DNA from: Rhizobium sp.
Lineage (GTDB): Bacteria; Pseudomonadota; Alphaproteobacteria; Rhizobiales; Rhizobiaceae
DNA length: 26,810 nt
Direction of reading: 5' to 3'
Assembly: GCA_003501385.1 (NCBI GenBank)
Contig: DNPN01000007.1
Coordinates: forward strand, 1-26,810
In this document: piece by piece, positions 7,285 through 14,827 of the stretch
How positions within the stretch are numbered: the first letter of the stretch is position 1
Layout: each line of letters starts with the position of its first letter
Made by a program: the position numbers and the translations under genes
The notes under the pieces: model-generated
What the model saw: only the letters and a program-made list of their open reading frames with translations
What the model was told of the DNA's origin: nothing
Database searches by the model: none

Positions 7285-7805
7285 AGAGATCTGGCTTTTT
7301 CATCGGCCTTTGCGCCATCATCGCGGCACTTTCATCCTGTGAGCGCAGCGATAAGGATGAACCGCTGAAAGTTCAGGGCAAGGTGTTTATCTTCAACTAC
7401 CGCATTGCCAGTGCCACCTATGTGCTAACCTTGGCCCGAAACGCTCCCTTGCCGGAGGAAAGCTATGCCGAGGTTCGCTATGAAAATCCCAGGGGTGGCC
7501 CGCCGATCGAGACCCGCACCAAAATCTTTCCCTTCTGGGATAAGATCGCGCTGGAAAGCCCACCCGTACATTGCATCGTCAAGAACAGGCCCTATGCGAT
7601 TTCCATCCGTATTGTCGATGGCAAGGAAAAGCTGATCCAGACCATCGATACCACGCTGACCTCCAGCCTGGATCAAACCATCTTGCCCGCCAAGCCATTG
7701 GTGGTTGGGCCGATTTACACGCCCAACCCGGAGGTGTTCAAGGCTGATGGCTCGACGGATTTCTCTCCAGAGACCAATTGCCCGGCACCAGTCAGCAAGA
7801 CATGA
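7281..7805 (+). CDS. Small putative lipoprotein of unknown function
   Basis: 174 residues. The N-terminus MKRSGFFIGLCAIIAALSSC is a lipoprotein signal peptide with lipobox L-S-S-C, so C20 is the predicted acylated residue and the mature protein (ERSDKDEPLKV...) would be periplasmic. The mature part looks beta-rich (VQGKVFIFNYRIASATYVLTLA; VHCIVKNRPYAISIRIVDG), with a Pro/Thr-rich tail. No family was recognised with confidence. The start ATG 7281 overlaps the CGNR stop (ATGA), so it is translated with the regulator and may act as its envelope-side partner; this is inference from position. A hairpin with a T-run closes the unit. Confidence 0.75.
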   Translation: MKRSGFFIGLCAIIAALSSCERSDKDEPLKVQGKVFIFNYRIASATYVLTLARNAPLPEESYAEVRYENPRGGPPIETRTKIFPFWDKIALESPPVHCIVKNRPYAISIRIVDGKEKLIQTIDTTLTSSLDQTILPAKPLVVGPIYTPNPEVFKADGSTDFSPETNCPAPVSKT

Positions 7806-7823
7806 GTTGGTGTTTTGCATAAA

Positions 7824-7854
7824 GAAAAACCGGAGCCTTTCAGCCCCGGTTTTC
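7824..7854. terminator. Bidirectional intrinsic terminator between lipoprotein gene and ndk
   Basis: AAAACCGG (7826-7833)/CCGGTTTT (7846-7853), 8 bp with a 12-base loop, flanked by an A-run on the left and TTTTC on the right. It can therefore work for the + strand lipoprotein gene and for the - strand ndk gene. Confidence 0.8.
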
Positions 7855-7898
7855 TTGAATCTAATGAATCGCTTAAAGCCTAAGCCTCAAAGATTGAT

Positions 7899-8321
7899 TC
7901 AGCCAACGATTTCGGTGGCTGCGAACCAGTAAGCGATTTCTTCAGCAGCGGTTTCTGGAGCGTCCGAGCCGTGAACAGAATTTTCGCCGATCGACAGAGC
8001 GAACTGCTTGCGGATGGTGCCTTCAGCAGCCTGGGCTGGGTTGGTTGCCCCCATGATTTCGCGATTTTTGAGGATAGCGCCTTCGCCTTCCAGAACCTGA
8101 ACAACGGTTGGGCCAGAGGTCATGCCTTCAACCAGTTCGCCGAAAAAAGGACGTTCCTTGTGAACAGCGTAGAAGCCTTCAGCTTCGCGCTTGCTCATCC
8201 AAACGCGCTTGGAAGCAACAACACGCAGGCCGTTTTCTTCAAAAACCTTGGTGATCGCGCCCGTCAGGTTACGCTTGGTTGCATCTGGCTTGATCATCGA
8301 AAATGTGCGTTCAATCGCCAT
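7899..8321 (-). CDS. ndk: Nucleoside diphosphate kinase
   Basis: 140 residues starting MAIERTFSMIKPDATKRN. The enzyme equalises nucleoside di- and triphosphate pools using ATP through a phospho-histidine. The active-site segment NSVHGSDAPETAAEEIAYWF is complete, with the catalytic His and the following Gly-Ser-Asp. Length equals the usual 140 of bacterial Ndk. ATG 8319-8321 follows AAGGAC; a longer frame upstream adds 21 residues with no homology to the family. It lies downstream of the glutathione S-transferase gene on the same strand, but a hairpin at 8388-8410 separates them, so ndk probably has its own promoter. Confidence 0.97.
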   Translation of the reverse strand: MAIERTFSMIKPDATKRNLTGAITKVFEENGLRVVASKRVWMSKREAEGFYAVHKERPFFGELVEGMTSGPTVVQVLEGEGAILKNREIMGATNPAQAAEGTIRKQFALSIGENSVHGSDAPETAAEEIAYWFAATEIVG

Positions 8322-8387
8322 GGTCTTGTCCTTTATTGAATGAGAAAGTGCGCGGTTTCTACCCGTCCCGATTCGCGAAGACAAGAG

Positions 8388-8410
8388 GGTGGCGCGAATT
8401 TCACGCCACC
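8388..8410 (-). terminator. Hairpin downstream of the glutathione S-transferase gene
   Basis: GGTGGCG (8388-8394)/CGCCACC (8404-8410), 7 bp with a 9-base loop. On the minus strand it is followed by CTCTTGTCTT, a moderately T-rich tail. It lies 18 bases past the GST stop codon. Confidence 0.6.
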
Positions 8411-8427
8411 GTCATATTCCAAGGCGC

Positions 8428-9111
8428 TTAAGCCACGGTCCGACCCAAACCATTATAGAGATCAAGGCAGCGTTCAAACCAATCCAAGGCCGGGTCATCC
8501 GCTGGCAGATGCACCGAACCCGTGACGATTTTCAGCCACTGCAAAGCACCAAACACGATATAATCGGCAAACAATGGCGAAGCCCCGCCAATAAACAGCT
8601 GAGAGCGCAGCATATGGCGCAAGGGCTGCAACTTTGCCGGAAAGGCCGCGATGGCTCCCTCGCGATCAGGAAACACCTCTTCCAGTGGCTTACCAAACAG
8701 GGCTTCGCGGGTTTTGCGATAGTGCGCCTGATCGACGGGTGCCAATATGTTATAAATATCCATCAACGCAATAGCGCTGATAGCTGGATGAATCGTGCTT
8801 TGCGAATAGCCTTCCACAAACCGGGCTATTGACTTGCCACCCTCGCCACCAAACAGGCTCGGCGCAGAGGGATAGGTCTCTTCCAGATACAGCGCGATTT
8901 GAAAACTGTCAGATACCAGCGTATCTTCATCACGCAAAATCGGAACGATTTTGGAGAACTCTCCCTCAAGCTTTGGAACCTCGGTAAAGCCAACAGGCTT
9001 TTCCTGAAAGTCCAACCCCTTGTGAGCGAGGGCCATAACCACCTTCCAGCAATGGGGAGAAAAAGGCCGATCCGCATTTGTGCCACAAAGAGAATAAAGA
9101 ATTCGCGCCAT
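8428..9111 (-). CDS. Glutathione S-transferase family protein
   Basis: 227 residues. The thioredoxin-like N-terminal domain (about 1-85) has the glutathione-binding pattern: FSPHCWKVVMALAHKGLDFQ, then EFSKIVPILRDEDTLVSDSFQIALYLEETYP, with the cis-Pro after 'IV' and the D/ES motif as 'SDS'. The rest is the all-helical C-terminal domain. The start MARILYSLCGTNADRPFSPH resembles the beta-etherase/LigE-like branch common in Rhizobiales; the substrate is not predictable. It acts in the cytoplasm, probably in conjugation or reductive cleavage of electrophiles. ATG 9109-9111 has GGAG 9 bases before it. It is divergent from the DinB-family gene, across a 131-bp gap. Confidence 0.88.
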   Translation of the reverse strand: MARILYSLCGTNADRPFSPHCWKVVMALAHKGLDFQEKPVGFTEVPKLEGEFSKIVPILRDEDTLVSDSFQIALYLEETYPSAPSLFGGEGGKSIARFVEGYSQSTIHPAISAIALMDIYNILAPVDQAHYRKTREALFGKPLEEVFPDREGAIAAFPAKLQPLRHMLRSQLFIGGASPLFADYIVFGALQWLKIVTGSVHLPADDPALDWFERCLDLYNGLGRTVA

Positions 9112-9162
9112 AGTATCTGCTCCAATATCAAGTTTGCATCACACTAAATCGATGATGCCGGA

Positions 9163-9183
9163 AAAAATCCAATCAGGATTTTT
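9163..9183. repeat. Inverted repeat between divergent GST and DinB-family genes
   Basis: AAAAATCC (9163-9170), loop AATCA, GGATTTTT (9176-9183): 8 perfect pairs, in the middle of the 131-bp intergenic gap. It may be an operator for the divergent pair; it is unlikely to be a terminator since both flanking genes point away. Confidence 0.45.
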
Positions 9184-9242
9184 CATGGAACCCATCAATT
9201 TCAATCGGAACCAAACTGTAAAGCCTGACTCTGGAGGTCATC

Positions 9243-9752
9243 ATGCGGGAACATTACAAAATGTTTGCGGCCTATAATCAGTGGGCCAATGAAAAGCTTT
9301 ATTCGGTTGCGCAAGCGCTGACGGAGGAAGAGATCCACCGTGACACGAGTGCCTTTTTCCATTCGCTGTTTGGCACGCTCACCCATCTGCTGGTCGCCGA
9401 TAGCATCTGGCTCAATCGTCTGAGCGGCTCAGGTCCGGTGTACAATGCGCTGGATGCCCGCCCCTTCCCGGATATCACCACGCTGACGCAGGCAAGACAG
9501 ATGATCGATAGCCGATTTATCGATTACGTTGCGACCCTGTCAAACGACAGTTTCACGCAAACGATTTCCTACACCCGCTCAACCGATCCCACGCCGCAAT
9601 CCCACAAACTCGGCCCGGCTTTGACCCACCTGTTTAATCACCAAACCCATCATCGTGGTCAGGCGCATATGATCTTGACCGTGCTTGACAAACCCTCGTT
9701 GCCAATGGACCTGATTTATTTCTTGAGAGAAGAAGGACAACAATGGCTTTGA
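9243..9752 (+). CDS. DinB-family metal-dependent protein
   Basis: 169 residues, predicted four-helix bundle of the DinB/YfiT fold. It begins MREHYKMFAAYNQWANEKLY, the usual start of the DinB family. The three metal-binding histidines are H48 (LTHLL), H133 and H137 (HLFNHQTHHRGQ). W14 and the AYNQWAN motif of the first helix are also typical. Family members include thiol-dependent transferases and damage-inducible proteins in other bacteria; the actual reaction here is unknown. ATG 9243 is preceded by a good GGAGGT. No LexA-type site was recognised upstream. The ABC-F gene begins 61 bases downstream. Confidence 0.9.
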   Translation: MREHYKMFAAYNQWANEKLYSVAQALTEEEIHRDTSAFFHSLFGTLTHLLVADSIWLNRLSGSGPVYNALDARPFPDITTLTQARQMIDSRFIDYVATLSNDSFTQTISYTRSTDPTPQSHKLGPALTHLFNHQTHHRGQAHMILTVLDKPSLPMDLIYFLREEGQQWL

Positions 9753-9782
9753 GAGCCATAGAGCCTGAACGCAGCTCTTGCC

Positions 9783-9804
9783 TTTGGCCGCCACATCGGC
9801 CAAA
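9783..9804 (+). promoter_or_regulatory. Leader hairpin just upstream of the ABC-F start
   Basis: TTTGGCC (9783-9789)/GGCCAAA (9798-9804), loop of 8 bases, ending 9 bases before ATG 9814, where a ribosome site would lie. It could modulate translation, or attenuate if followed by other structure. If translation began at TTG 9778, the hairpin would be coding. Confidence 0.4.
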
Positions 9805-9813
9805 ACGCCGGAC

Positions 9814-11697
9814 ATGATCTCAATTAACGACGTCTCCGCCCGCATTGCTGGCCGCCTTCTCATCGACCACGCCACGATTTCTCTGCCCACGGGCGTGAAA
9901 GCGGGCCTTGTGGGCCGCAATGGTGCGGGCAAATCCACCCTGTTTCGGGTGATCACTGGCGACTTGAGCGCCGAGTCCGGCTCGGTCTCGATTCCCAAAG
10001 CCGCCAAGATTGGTCAGGTGGCGCAGGAAGCCCCCGGCACCGAGGACAGCCTGATTTCCATCGTGCTGGCCGCCGACAAAGAGCGTACAGCCCTTTTGGA
10101 AGAATCAGAGACCGCCACCGATCCGAACCGTATTGCCGAAATCCAGATGCGGCTGGTGGATATTGATGCCCATTCGGCAGAGGCCCGCGCATCCAGCATT
10201 CTGGCCGGCCTTGGCTTTGATCAGGCAGCCCAGCTTCGCCCGGCATCGGCCTTTTCTGGTGGCTGGCGTATGCGCGTGGCCTTGGCGGCTGTGCTGTTTG
10301 CCGAACCAGACCTTTTGCTGTTGGACGAGCCGACCAACTATCTCGACCTTGAAGGCACGCTGTGGCTGGAAGATTATATTCGGCGTTATCCGCACACCGT
10401 CATCATCATCAGCCATGACCGTGATCTTTTGAACAATGCCGTCAATGCCATTGTCCATCTTGATCAGAAAAAGCTGACCTTCTATCGTGGTGGCTATGAC
10501 CAGTTCGAGCGCCAGAAGGCCGAGAACGACGAATTGCAAATGAAGTCCAAGGCCAAGAATGATGCGGCCCGCAAGCATTTGCAAAGCTTCATCGACCGCT
10601 TCAAGGCCAAGGCAACCAAGGCCAAACAGGCCCAAAGCCGTGTGAAAGCGCTGGAACGCATGGGCACGGTGGCCGCCGTGATTGAAGATCACGTGCAGCC
10701 CATCACTTTCCCGGAGCCGGAAAAACAGCCCGCCTCACCGATCATCGCCATCAATGGCGGCGCGGTTGGCTATGAGCCGGGCAAGCCGATTTTGAAAAAC
10801 CTCAACCTTCGCATCGATGCCGATGACCGCATTGCGCTGCTGGGTTCAAACGGCAATGGTAAATCCACCTTTGCCAAGTTCATCTCCGGTCGCCTGCCAC
10901 CCGAGAGCGGCGATCTGCGGCTGGCTCCGAGCCTGAAAATCGGCTTTTTCGCCCAGCATCAGCTGGATGATCTGGTGCCTGCTGATACCCCGGTGGAACA
11001 CGTGCGCCGTTTGATGCCGGCGGCCCCGGAAGCCAAGGTGCGCGCCCGCGTGGCGCAGATGGGCCTAACCACGGAAAAGATGAACACCGCCGCCAAGGAT
11101 CTGTCCGGTGGTGAAAAAGCGCGTCTGCTGATGGGCCTTGCCGCCTTCCACGCGCCCAACCTGCTGATCCTCGACGAGCCTACCAACCATCTCGACATCG
11201 ACAGCCGCCGTGCCTTGATCGAGGCGCTGAACGATTATGATGGCGCCGTCATCCTGATCTCCCATGATCGCCATTTGATCGAGGCGACGGTAGACCGGCT
11301 CTGGTTGGTCAACAATGGCACCGTCACCACGTTTGAAGGTGACATGGAAGAGTACCGGGACCTGATCGTGTCGTCCGGTAAAAAAAAAGAAGAAAAAGTT
11401 GACGTAACCGTCGATGCCGGAAAAAAAGCAGACCAGCGCAAGGCCAATGCCGAAAAGCGGGCAGCGCTGGCTCCTTTGAAGAAAAAGATCAATGAAATCG
11501 AGTCTTTGACCAAGAAACTGGAGACTTTGATTCAAAGCCTTGATGCAGACCTTGCAGACCCAGTGCTGTATGAAAAGCACCCGGCCAAGGCGGCCGAGAA
11601 GGTGAAACAACGCGGTGAAGCAGCGGCCAAGCTGAGCGCTGCAGAAGAGCAGTGGCTGGAGCTTTCGACAGAATATGAAGAGGCAATGGCGGGCTGA
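9814..11697 (+). CDS. ABC-F family ATPase with C-terminal coiled-coil domain
   Basis: 627 residues from ATG 9814 (MISINDVSARIAGRLLI); a TTG at 9778 would add 12 residues. Two soluble ABC domains, no membrane segments. Domain 1: Walker A GRNGAGKS (about 34-41), signature FSGGWRMR (about 147), Walker B LLLLDEPTNYLD (about 168). The inter-domain linker (about 240-300) is charged and helical, as expected for the P-site tRNA interaction motif. Domain 2: GSNGNGKS (about 344), LSGGEKAR (about 430), LLILDEPTNHLD (about 450). A lysine-rich hinge and coiled coil (about 522-627) form the tail, as in YheS/Uup-type proteins. ABC-F proteins act on the ribosome; whether this one rescues, regulates or protects is unknown. 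A run of nine A at 11380-11388 lies at the start of the hinge. Confidence 0.93.
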   Translation: MISINDVSARIAGRLLIDHATISLPTGVKAGLVGRNGAGKSTLFRVITGDLSAESGSVSIPKAAKIGQVAQEAPGTEDSLISIVLAADKERTALLEESETATDPNRIAEIQMRLVDIDAHSAEARASSILAGLGFDQAAQLRPASAFSGGWRMRVALAAVLFAEPDLLLLDEPTNYLDLEGTLWLEDYIRRYPHTVIIISHDRDLLNNAVNAIVHLDQKKLTFYRGGYDQFERQKAENDELQMKSKAKNDAARKHLQSFIDRFKAKATKAKQAQSRVKALERMGTVAAVIEDHVQPITFPEPEKQPASPIIAINGGAVGYEPGKPILKNLNLRIDADDRIALLGSNGNGKSTFAKFISGRLPPESGDLRLAPSLKIGFFAQHQLDDLVPADTPVEHVRRLMPAAPEAKVRARVAQMGLTTEKMNTAAKDLSGGEKARLLMGLAAFHAPNLLILDEPTNHLDIDSRRALIEALNDYDGAVILISHDRHLIEATVDRLWLVNNGTVTTFEGDMEEYRDLIVSSGKKKEEKVDVTVDAGKKADQRKANAEKRAALAPLKKKINEIESLTKKLETLIQSLDADLADPVLYEKHPAKAAEKVKQRGEAAAKLSAAEEQWLELSTEYEEAMAG

Positions 11698-11709
11698 CAT
11701 CGCCCCGCC
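11688..11709. terminator. Hairpin between convergent ABC-F and GT2 genes
   Basis: GGCGGG (11688-11693)/CCCGCC (11704-11709) spans the ABC-F stop codon and lies 15 bases past the GT2 stop on the other strand. It lacks a clear T-run, so termination is inferred from structure and convergent position. Confidence 0.4.
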
Positions 11710-11723
11710 TCCACACATGTGCT

Positions 11724-13526
11724 TCATAGAAGGTCAGGTCTGACGCTGATTCCCGACCGCTGCAACTTTCCCCAGCCCATGGGCAAGGTGCGAAAGCGCA
11801 TATAGAGCGATTTTAAAACAACAAGATACATGCTTTGACGATAGACAAAGCGTTGAGCGAGAAATGGCAGGGTTTGCAAGCGCTGTTCTCGCGGTTCAAG
11901 TCTGTAAGCAATAGAACCGCAGATAATTTCGATAAGCAGCATGGTGGCGAAACAGAATAACACCTTATCTGGCAGCAACCATGGCATCAAATATTCTTCG
12001 CGAAAGAAAGAAATACCGCTGAAAACAAGCGAACAAATCATGATCACGTCTATGAGCGGCGAAATAATGGCGAACGCGATCTGGAAAAACCATGCCTGTG
12101 GCAATCCGATCCAGGCAATGCCTGGAGCTTTTCTGGAAAAACACAGGCTGCGATATTTCAACAAACATTGAACTGTTCCATAGGCCCAACGCAGACGCTG
12201 CTTGATTAAATCCCTAAATGTTTCAGGTGCTTCCGTCCAAGCGACGGCTTCGGGATCATAAATCACTTTCCAGCCAGCCGAATGCAAAGCGATTGTCACA
12301 TCCTGATCTTCGGCAAGCGTATCCTCTGGATAACCTCCAACCTCAAGCAAGGCGTCCCGCCGCCAGGCACCTGCCGCTCCCGGAACCACCATCATTGCCC
12401 CTAAGCTGGAAAAGGCAACACGCTCCAGATTCTGAGAGGTTACATATTCTACCGTTTGCCAGAGGGTTACGGCATTGTGGCAGTTTCCAACCTTGGTATT
12501 GCCGGCCACAGCTCCAATATTCTCACAAACAAACCAGCTTACCAATCTTGAGACGGTATCAGGCTCAAATTGTGTGTCTGCATCCAGCGCAACAATAATC
12601 TCCCCTCTTGACATTGCCAGGCCATGATTGAGTGCAGACGCCTTGCCGCCATTGTCCTGAACGATCAATCGCACGCGAGGATCGTGTGCAAAAAACCTCT
12701 CGACCACGGCAGCAGTGCCATCTTTTGATCCATCATCAATGACAATGACCTCAAGGCTTACTCCGGTGCTTTCCAAAAGGCGCCGGACACTTGCCTCAAT
12801 AACCTTCGCTTCATTATAGGCTGGCACCAAAACGCTCACAAAAGTCGTTGCCACAAACTCATCTGCGTCTTTCTTTCCGGTCACCGCCCCAAATGACAGC
12901 CTGCCCGAATAGCTTGCGTAAATCGCAAGCGCAGACACGATTAAAGGGCGGACCGTTCCAATGGCGGTCAGACAGATAAATATCCGCTCAGCCAGCCTTG
13001 CAAACCAGGCTGATTTTTCAGGAAGAGCAGGAAAAAAACCGGCCTGAATGATACGCGGACCGCGCCCGCGCACTCTATCATGTGAACACGCCCCAGACAG
13101 CGCCTGACTATAACGCGATTCAACCTTACTATTTCCCGACAGCAACATCTCATGCTGCGATCGTGCTGTCTGCTGCGGCGTCACGTCTGAATTCGTGGCG
13201 TCAGCTGCAAACACCCACGGCACATCTTGCAAATTTGCTCGTTTTGATTGAGCAACCCTTAGCGCGTGATCGGCAGCCGGTGCACAAAGAAACGGACCGC
13301 TATCTGCGGATGTTTTCAATGGCTCCCGTTCCTTGCTGTTCGAATCCTGCGTCCCGTAAGCCCCGCTTGCATCGGTATAATCAAAAGCACCTGCTCCGCC
13401 CGTTAAAATAATCATCAGGAATATGAATAGTAGGAATCCCGTTGAGAGCAACGAGATTAAAGCCACAAAATGTCTGAGACCGTGCGCAGGAAACCTGCGA
13501 CGGGAAGAAAAAAACAGCTTTGGCAT
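11724..13526 (-). CDS. Family 2 processive-type glycosyltransferase with long extracytoplasmic loop (chitin/PNAG synthase-like)
   Basis: 600 residues. Order: TM1 (about 20-42); a polar, low-complexity stretch (about 43-175) predicted outside the membrane; TM2 (about 183-205); cytoplasmic GT2 domain (about 228-450); then three hydrophobic segments (about 475-505, 520-540, 557-575). Catalytic motifs are intact: VPAYNEAKVIE, VIVIDDGSKDGT, DADTQFEPDT, AEDQDVT and QRLRW (443-447), so an active inverting synthase of the NodC/PgaC/hyaluronan-synthase class using UDP-sugar (probably UDP-GlcNAc) is predicted. The block VAGNTKVGN to TEAPET resembles the GT2 part of rhizobial GH18-NodB-GT2 fusion proteins. 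Start: ATG 13526 has AGGA 9 bases upstream and a TATAAA at 13559-13554; alternatives are ATG 13589 and TTG 13607. It is divergent from a NodB deacetylase gene, with A+T-rich DNA between. Confidence 0.85.
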   Translation of the reverse strand: MPKLFFSSRRRFPAHGLRHFVALISLLSTGFLLFIFLMIILTGGAGAFDYTDASGAYGTQDSNSKEREPLKTSADSGPFLCAPAADHALRVAQSKRANLQDVPWVFAADATNSDVTPQQTARSQHEMLLSGNSKVESRYSQALSGACSHDRVRGRGPRIIQAGFFPALPEKSAWFARLAERIFICLTAIGTVRPLIVSALAIYASYSGRLSFGAVTGKKDADEFVATTFVSVLVPAYNEAKVIEASVRRLLESTGVSLEVIVIDDGSKDGTAAVVERFFAHDPRVRLIVQDNGGKASALNHGLAMSRGEIIVALDADTQFEPDTVSRLVSWFVCENIGAVAGNTKVGNCHNAVTLWQTVEYVTSQNLERVAFSSLGAMMVVPGAAGAWRRDALLEVGGYPEDTLAEDQDVTIALHSAGWKVIYDPEAVAWTEAPETFRDLIKQRLRWAYGTVQCLLKYRSLCFSRKAPGIAWIGLPQAWFFQIAFAIISPLIDVIMICSLVFSGISFFREEYLMPWLLPDKVLFCFATMLLIEIICGSIAYRLEPREQRLQTLPFLAQRFVYRQSMYLVVLKSLYMRFRTLPMGWGKLQRSGISVRPDLL

Positions 13527-13758
13527 AAAAAATAATCCTGGGTAGATTTTTAATTTATACCATGTATGATTGCATATAATTTTTAGCATATGTAGCTCGA
13601 AAAGCAACTAAAAAGTTTTTTTGTTAATTATTTAAATCTATGGTTTTATTTTCGTCCCAAAAAAATACCAAATCGCGTTCACACCCTCGCCGAATAGACC
13701 GCTCATTCTCAAAATGATTTTTTCTTTCAATATTTAAAATATACAGAGAGATGAATAT

Positions 13759-14574
13759 ATGAAATATATTATGGCGTTAGCATCACTTCTATTGCTCTCC
13801 ACCTCAACTCTGGCCTGCCAGCTGATTGACCCCGCTTCAATCGACGCGACAGAAGCTGAAAGAGACATTTTCGATCAAATGTCGTCTGTCCCAGAATGGC
13901 TCAACGCCCAGGCACAACACACCACTCTCTCAGGCAGAACCCTGACCGTTTCGTCCCAAAAAGACATTCAATTGGCAGATGGTGAGGTGATTTTGACCTT
14001 TGATGACGGCCCAGGCAAACAAATCACTGAGCGAATTCTAACAATCCTGCAAACGTATAAGGTTCATGCCACCTTCTTTATGGTGGGCAATATGGTGGAC
14101 AGTAATCCTGCCGCTGCCAGGCTCGTAGCCCAACAGGGCAATAGTGTTGGTAGCCACACCTATTGTCACCCGGACCTTGCGACAATTGAACATCAGAACG
14201 CCCTCACAGAAATCAAACAGGCTGAAGCATCGATCATACGAACGACAAATCTCGCCGCTGTCGCATTCTTCCGGTTTCCATTCCTCTCCACCACACCTGA
14301 ACTTCAGCAAGACCTAGACAGGCGCGGTGTAATTGTGATCCCGGCCGACATTGATACGGAGGATTATAAAGACGTGCCGCCCGCCGAGATCGTCGATCTT
14401 GCGATGAAACAACTCGAATCAAAGCGAAAAGGTATCATTCTTATGCACGACATATTTCATCGATCTGTCGATGCATTACCCTTATTACTCACAAAATTGA
14501 ATAATTCGAAATTTAAAGTTGTGAACCTTCAACCGTCTACGGCTTTGATAGGCCGATTAAGCCATACCCCCTGA
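13759..14574 (+). CDS. NodB-type polysaccharide deacetylase, exported (divergent paralogue)
   Basis: 271 residues with an N-terminal signal peptide (MKYIMALASLLLLSTSTLAC; cleavage type uncertain, since TLAC is an imperfect lipobox). The carbohydrate esterase 4 motifs are complete: TFDDGP with D82/D83, SHTYCHP with H133/H137 as metal ligands, FRFPF with R172, ADIDTEDY (196-203) and ILMHD with H230. Such enzymes remove N-acetyl groups from GlcNAc-containing glycans in the periplasm. It is clearly paralogous to the gene at 14828 (shared GRTLTV, EVILTFDDGP, GSHTYxHPxL, FFRFP, GIILMHDI), but A+T-richer. It is divergent from the GT2 synthase gene, so modification of that enzyme's product is inferred. 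Start ATG 13759 follows AGAGAG. A RIME-like repeat lies just downstream. Confidence 0.88.
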   Translation: MKYIMALASLLLLSTSTLACQLIDPASIDATEAERDIFDQMSSVPEWLNAQAQHTTLSGRTLTVSSQKDIQLADGEVILTFDDGPGKQITERILTILQTYKVHATFFMVGNMVDSNPAAARLVAQQGNSVGSHTYCHPDLATIEHQNALTEIKQAEASIIRTTNLAAVAFFRFPFLSTTPELQQDLDRRGVIVIPADIDTEDYKDVPPAEIVDLAMKQLESKRKGIILMHDIFHRSVDALPLLLTKLNNSKFKVVNLQPSTALIGRLSHTP

Positions 14575-14607
14575 TGCAGGATAATCCGGCCCAATCAGGC
14601 ACGCCCC

Positions 14608-14712
14608 TTAGAGTTTGTCAGGTTCTGATTGAACCAGACAGACTCTAAACTCTTTTGTTTTCGTTTGCCTTTTCGGGAAAACCGGGCTCCACTTTTTCCC
14701 GACAGACTCTAA
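14608..14712. repeat. RIME-like rhizobial mosaic repeat (two palindromes)
   Basis: About 105 bp. A 41-bp hairpin (14608-14648) has 18-base arms around TGATT, containing GGTTC (14621-14625) and GAACC (14631-14635). A second hairpin is CGGGAAAA(14674-14681)/TTTTTCCCG(14693-14701). GACAGACTCTAA occurs as a direct repeat (14637-14648 and 14701-14712) and nearly inverted at 14608-14619. Architecture and size match the rhizobial intergenic mosaic elements known from the literature. Related fragments are at 304-360 and at the right window edge. Confidence 0.75.
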
Positions 14713-14827
14713 AGTACTGTTGAGATATGATCGAACCCAAAAGCGTTAACGATTACTTGCCGTATCAATAACTTATTAACCATGTTCCGATTATCTGATT
14801 CTATCGTCTTTCACGAAGAATCACATC

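Noticed and set aside
9112..9242. LexA-type SOS box upstream of the DinB-family gene
   Set aside because: No GTTC-N7-GTTC alphaproteobacterial box was found in the gap; the family name does not by itself imply SOS control.
13040..13560. Possible frameshift or lost domain in the N-terminal part of the GT2 gene
   Set aside because: The frame is continuous, with TM1 and TM2 in the expected places, and the other frames show no deacetylase motif (TFDDG or SHTxxHP) in this stretch.
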